Below, piece after piece: positions 42,763 through 45,728 of a stretch of DNA of 45,728 bases (its first letter is position 1; each line of letters starts with the position of its first letter). A program made the translations under genes and the position numbers. Source of the stretch: Bacilli bacterium (GTDB lineage Bacteria > Bacillota_I > Bacilli_A > ML615J-28 > CAG-698). The notes beneath the pieces were generated by a model. The model did not search any database and was not told where the DNA came from. It worked only from the letters and a program-made list of their open reading frames with translations. The DNA lies in assembly GCA_918272565.1 (NCBI GenBank), contig CAKJYW010000015.1:1-45728 (forward strand), in the 5' to 3' direction.

Positions 42763-43453
42763 TTGCATCATATGATATTTTTGCACTATCTAGTTCTTTA
42801 GTGCACTTAAGGTTAAATAATTTAACATTATCTAATGTTTTATTTAATAAATCAAATGTTTTATCTAGTTTAGTTACATCACTTGGAACTAATATTTGTT
42901 TTAATAACTTCTTAGTTATTTCTTTTTTTGATGTCTCATTAATTATGTTTTCCTCACTACGCTCTAAAAAGACGATAGCTTTTAGGGGAGCAAAAGTATT
43001 TGAACCATAATTTTCTTTACCACACCATGGACTTCCAAATACTGTTGGTGTGTTATTAATTATCCTTATAATTGGTTTATCACCATTAATAAAGGTTAAT
43101 TTATCACCTAGTAGCGTTTTTAGATTCATTGTGTGAGTAGTTTTACCTATTCCTGATTTTGCGCAAAATAGATAAGCGTTATTATCAATCTTTATAGCTG
43201 AACCATGAATTAAAAAAGCATCGTATTTAAGAACATTATAAGCGATTTTACGATATATACATATGCTTTCTAAATAAGGATTACTTTGTTTTATTGGGTT
43301 AACTTTTGATTCTTCTATAATTTCTTCGTCAGTTACACTAACACTAAAATCAAAAGAGCTACTATCAATGATATAGTCTTTACAAAGTAATCTTAAATAT
43401 TTATATTTATTGATTATTTGGATTTTAAGATTTGCTATTTCAATAATAAACAT
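42746..43453 (-). CDS. HPr-kinase-like (HprK-related) protein
   Basis: 235 residues from the ATG at 43453 (AGGTGA 6 bases upstream on the minus strand; a GTG at 43462 overlaps that site). FLIHGSAIKIDN leads to Walker A CAKSGIGKTTHT, then INGDKPIIR and a glycine-rich GSPWCGKENYGS, as in the HprK C-terminal kinase fold without the HprK N-terminal domain. Relatives in paeninodin-type lasso loci phosphorylate a Ser of the precursor peptide. Convergent with the nucleotidyltransferase/PqqD/peptidase operon and sharing its terminator, which makes a functional link likely. Confidence 0.82.
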   Translation of the reverse strand: MFIIEIANLKIQIINKYKYLRLLCKDYIIDSSSFDFSVSVTDEEIIEESKVNPIKQSNPYLESICIYRKIAYNVLKYDAFLIHGSAIKIDNNAYLFCAKSGIGKTTHTMNLKTLLGDKLTFINGDKPIIRIINNTPTVFGSPWCGKENYGSNTFAPLKAIVFLERSEENIINETSKKEITKKLLKQILVPSDVTKLDKTFDLLNKTLDNVKLFNLKCTKELDSAKISYDAIKNCF

Positions 43454-43471
43454 ATTATTCACCTATAGTTT

Positions 43472-43500
43472 ATTATATAACAAAATGGTTATTAATTAAA
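43472..43500 (-). promoter_or_regulatory. Minus-strand promoter of the HprK-like gene
   Basis: On the minus strand TTTAAT (43500-43495), 17-base spacer, TATAAT (43477-43472), giving a short leader of about 10 bases. Confidence 0.4.
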
Positions 43501-43511
43501 TATTTATAATG

Positions 43512-43520
43512 TGATATAAT
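43512..43520 (+). promoter_or_regulatory. Extended -10 promoter of the lipoprotein gene
   Basis: TGATATAAT with TATAAT at 43515-43520; weak -35 TTAATT at 43492-43497. Divergent to, and overlapping, the minus-strand promoter. Confidence 0.5.
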
Positions 43521-43546
43521 ATAATTAAGAAGAAAGAGAGATATGT

Positions 43547-44317
43547 ATGAAAAAAATATTAGCTATTATTATATTACTACTTGGAATAGTTTTTTTAAGT
43601 AGTTGTAAAGCTGGAAGCGAAGATCCTATCGTTGATCCAAAAGAAAATGATCCTATAGAACAAGATCCAGTTGTTGACTCTAGTGGAACAAATATTAATG
43701 ATGATGATCCAACAAAAGAAAATGATCCTCCAGCTGTAGAAGATAAGATAATTAGAAAAGTGGAATTAACAATTGATGAAAAAGATGAGGTATTTGAAGT
43801 AGAGGTTGAGACACTCCATGTAGAAGTATCCTCTCACGGTTACAACCGTTATTACAAAGGCGATAATAAAGATGAACTAACATTTGAGCTTGATTTAGTT
43901 CCTCTTGATGGTTATAAATTTGCAATCGATGGAAGATGTGAAGTTGTAGCTAGTTTTAGTAGTGATTACACTCATCTATCAACAATAGTAAATGAAGATA
44001 GAATTAATTATTCGATTGTTAAGACAATTGATGTAGTTAAAGATATTAAAATAAGCTTAGATACTAGTAAATATAAAGTAGAAAGCAAAGTGGAAGGTGT
44101 AAGTGCAGAGATTTTAAAACCTCTTGACTATATTAATATTATTATTGAGATTAGAACAAAATTAGAGCTTAGTGCTAATTTTAGTTTAATTGTTTATAAT
44201 GTTAAAAAAGATAAAGAAGAGGAAATCAGCTTTGATGATTTTGAATTTGAAGTAGTAGAAGGCGAGACAATTATCACCTACAAGATAGATGATCCTAACT
44301 GGACACCATATTATTAA
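43547..44317 (+). CDS. Lipoprotein of unknown function
   Basis: 256 residues. A type II signal peptide ends in lipobox LSSC, so the mature protein is tethered by lipid at Cys20. An acidic, proline-rich spacer (about 25-65, with KENDP repeated) leads to two beta-rich domains of about 95 residues (RKVELTIDEKD..., then SAEILKPLDYINI...), likely cell-surface folds. No family recognised. It faces away from the HprK-like gene and shares its upstream region. Confidence 0.75.
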   Translation: MKKILAIIILLLGIVFLSSCKAGSEDPIVDPKENDPIEQDPVVDSSGTNINDDDPTKENDPPAVEDKIIRKVELTIDEKDEVFEVEVETLHVEVSSHGYNRYYKGDNKDELTFELDLVPLDGYKFAIDGRCEVVASFSSDYTHLSTIVNEDRINYSIVKTIDVVKDIKISLDTSKYKVESKVEGVSAEILKPLDYINIIIEIRTKLELSANFSLIVYNVKKDKEEEISFDDFEFEVVEGETIITYKIDDPNWTPYY

Positions 44318-44325
44318 TAATATAA

Positions 44326-44365
44326 GACAACATATTGACGCAGTTTAGTATGTTGTCATTTTTTT
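44326..44365 (+). terminator. Intrinsic terminator
   Basis: Stem GACAACATA / TATGTTGTC, 14-base loop, seven T. Confidence 0.88.
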
Positions 44366-44389
44366 GATTTGGGTAGGGGGTATGGTTAG

Positions 44390-44418
44390 TTGAAAAAAAG
44401 AGCAATTTGATGTATAAT
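44390..44418 (+). promoter_or_regulatory. Promoter of the glycosyltransferase gene
   Basis: TTGAAA (44390-44395), 17-base spacer, TATAAT (44413-44418), 26 bases before the start codon. Confidence 0.8.
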
Positions 44419-44443
44419 ATAATACTAATTGGAAGTGATTAAT

Positions 44444-45613
44444 ATGAAAGTATTATTTGTTGTGAACAATTTTTATATAAAAGGTAATGGGCTTTCTGCT
44501 TCTGCTCAACGTACTGTAAAGCACTTAAGGGCAAGAGGCCTAGATGTTAAAGTCTTATCTAGTAAGAATCCTGTTGAAGGGGAAGAAGAGCCTGAATTTC
44601 GCTTAGAAAACGTTAAGATACCTCTATTTGATGAACTTGTTAGAAGTCAAGGGTATATCTTTGCTAAAAGGGATAAAGAAGTAATTGAAGAAGCTGTTAA
44701 GTGGGCGGATTTAATTCATCTAGAAGAACCATTCTTCTTACAAATAGAAGTAGCTAGTCTTGCTAAGAAGTACAAAAAACCATGTGTTGGTACATATCAT
44801 TTGCATCCTGAGAACTTGTATGCTTCTATTGATATGGAGCATATGGCTCCTCTTAATGCTTCAACAATGCTAGCTTGGCGTAATCTGGTCTTTAATAAGT
44901 GCGTTATCGTTCAATGCCCAACATATAATGTTAAAGAGCGTCTTTTAAGATGGCACTTTAAAGCTCAGTTAAAAGTTATATCAAATGGACTAGCGCGAGA
45001 AGACTTAAGCAAAAAAAGCGATTTTAGTAAAGTTAAGTTATCAGATGCTAAATACACTGTAATAACTATTGGGCGTCATTCTAAAGAAAAAGATCCAATT
45101 ACGCTTCTTAGGTCAATGAAATATTCTAAATATAATAAAGATATTCAATTAGTTTTCTTAGGACGTGGTCCAAAGACAGTGAAACTAGAAAAATATGCTA
45201 CTAAATTAGTTAATAAAGGTATATTAAAATATATGCCTATCTTTAAATTCTGTTCTTTGGACGAACTTCAGCAAATTACTGCATCAAGCGACCTATATAT
45301 TCACCTAGCATTTATTGAAGTAGAAGGCCTGTCGTGTCTAGAAGCAATACAAATGGGAATAGTCCCTATTATTGCTAAATACAAATTCTCCGCTACTTCT
45401 CAATTTGCTCTTGATGAAATGAGTAAATTTAAAGCTCGTAACCCTCTAGACTTAGCAAGTAAAATAGATTATTGGCTAAGTGATGATGAAAGAAGGAAAA
45501 AAGAAGCACTTAAATACAAGGCATATAACAAAGAATATGACATCGAAAAATCAATCGATGAGATTATTGAAATGTATAATGAAGCCCTAGATTTATATTA
45601 TAAAAAGAAATAA
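44444..45613 (+). CDS. GT4-family glycosyltransferase
   Basis: 389 residues from ATG 44444 (GGAAGTG upstream; the earlier TTG 44429 is inside the leader). A GT-B fold is readable: N-terminal KVLFVVNNFY with a Gly/Ser-rich acceptor loop, ISNGLARED at the domain junction, VITIGRHSKEKDP, LGRGP, and the donor-site E-x7-E motif in EVEGLSCLEAIQMG. Family members use nucleotide sugars to glycosylate lipids or polysaccharides. The length and the YHLHPEN region recall diacylglycerol glucosyl- or mannosyl-transferases, but the acceptor is not certain. The stop is followed within 10 bases by an XRE regulator gene. Confidence 0.85.
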   Translation: MKVLFVVNNFYIKGNGLSASAQRTVKHLRARGLDVKVLSSKNPVEGEEEPEFRLENVKIPLFDELVRSQGYIFAKRDKEVIEEAVKWADLIHLEEPFFLQIEVASLAKKYKKPCVGTYHLHPENLYASIDMEHMAPLNASTMLAWRNLVFNKCVIVQCPTYNVKERLLRWHFKAQLKVISNGLAREDLSKKSDFSKVKLSDAKYTVITIGRHSKEKDPITLLRSMKYSKYNKDIQLVFLGRGPKTVKLEKYATKLVNKGILKYMPIFKFCSLDELQQITASSDLYIHLAFIEVEGLSCLEAIQMGIVPIIAKYKFSATSQFALDEMSKFKARNPLDLASKIDYWLSDDERRKKEALKYKAYNKEYDIEKSIDEIIEMYNEALDLYYKKK

Positions 45614-45623
45614 GGAGGTCATA

Positions 45624-45728
45624 ATGGAAGATATTAAAATGATTGTTGCGAAAAACATTACTGATTTAAGAATATTAAACAATATGACTCAAGCAGAACT
45701 TGGTGAAAAACTTAATTATTCAGATAAA
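45624..45728 (+). CDS. XRE-family HTH regulator, 3' truncated by window end
   Basis: First 35 residues only. ATG 45624 has a near-perfect ribosome site (AAGGAGGT, 45612-45619) that overlaps the stop of the glycosyltransferase gene. The residues IVAKNITDLRILNNMTQAELG and KLNYSDK match the first helices of Cro/CI-type helix-turn-helix domains. Confidence 0.82.
   Translation, partial: MEDIKMIVAKNITDLRILNNMTQAELGEKLNYSDK

Noticed and set aside
40899-43453. Complete lasso peptide cluster
   Set aside because: No asparagine-synthetase-like cyclase or transglutaminase-like leader peptidase in the window; only accessory-type enzymes are present.

Overview
The window is AT-rich DNA with close-set genes, strong AAGGAGG-type ribosome sites, TTGACA/TATAAT-type promoters and short hairpin-plus-T-run terminators after almost every operon. 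With a Gram-positive style lipoprotein, C-terminally anchored or secreted surface proteins, LytS-type and Rsb-type signalling proteins and S24/S26 peptidases, this points to a low-GC member of the Bacillota (Bacilli, Erysipelotrichia or an uncultured Mollicutes-like gut lineage). The genetic code is standard: TGG encodes Trp and TGA ends at least six genes, in two cases backed by a tandem TAA or by a terminator overlapping the stop. No rRNA, tRNA, CRISPR array, insertion sequence or phage gene was seen. No gene-free gap exceeds 300 bases; the longest (36553-36818) holds a structured leader.

Layout. 1-2786: end of a histidine phosphatase gene, three small membrane or exported proteins of unknown role, and a 2H phosphoesterase. 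2913-4856: membrane c-di-GMP phosphodiesterase (degenerate GGDEF plus intact EAL). 4988-7567: repeat-rich, membrane-anchored surface protein. 7622-13502: L-rhamnose operon (permuted GH3 glycosidase, rhaB, rhaA, rhaD) behind a leader whose inverted repeats interleave like a pseudoknot. 13590-16364: LytS-type sensor fused to a PP2C phosphatase and an RsbW-like kinase, followed by its STAS partner. 16480-24611: recC-recB-recD, a RecBCD enzyme where AddAB would be expected. 24815-26261: AbiE-type toxin-antitoxin pair. 26396-28315: YwaF-like membrane protein and an amidohydrolase. 28499-31488: membrane diguanylate cyclase coupled to a protein made of six 16-residue repeats. 31672-36552: accessory stretch with an unknown two-gene module (small protein plus glycine-zipper protein), an archaeal-type ATPase/DUF234 protein under a perfect consensus promoter, and a PD-(D/E)XK nuclease.

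36611-45728: a promoter with a cre-like site, a leader with a ten-G tract and a strong internal terminator, a 41-residue peptide gene, and a large secreted protein with a GH18 chitinase-like end that is cut by one in-frame TGA. Next come a nucleotidyltransferase, a PqqD-like protein, a cytosolic S24/S26-type peptidase and a convergent HPr-kinase-like protein. This enzyme set resembles the accessory enzymes of lasso-type and other RiPP loci, but no macrocyclase is present. A lipoprotein, a GT4 glycosyltransferase and the start of an XRE regulator close the window.

The best candidates for something undescribed are the peptide/PqqD/S26/nucleotidyltransferase/HprK set with its leader, the 31672-33735 gene pair, and the 16-residue repeat protein tied to a diguanylate cyclase.
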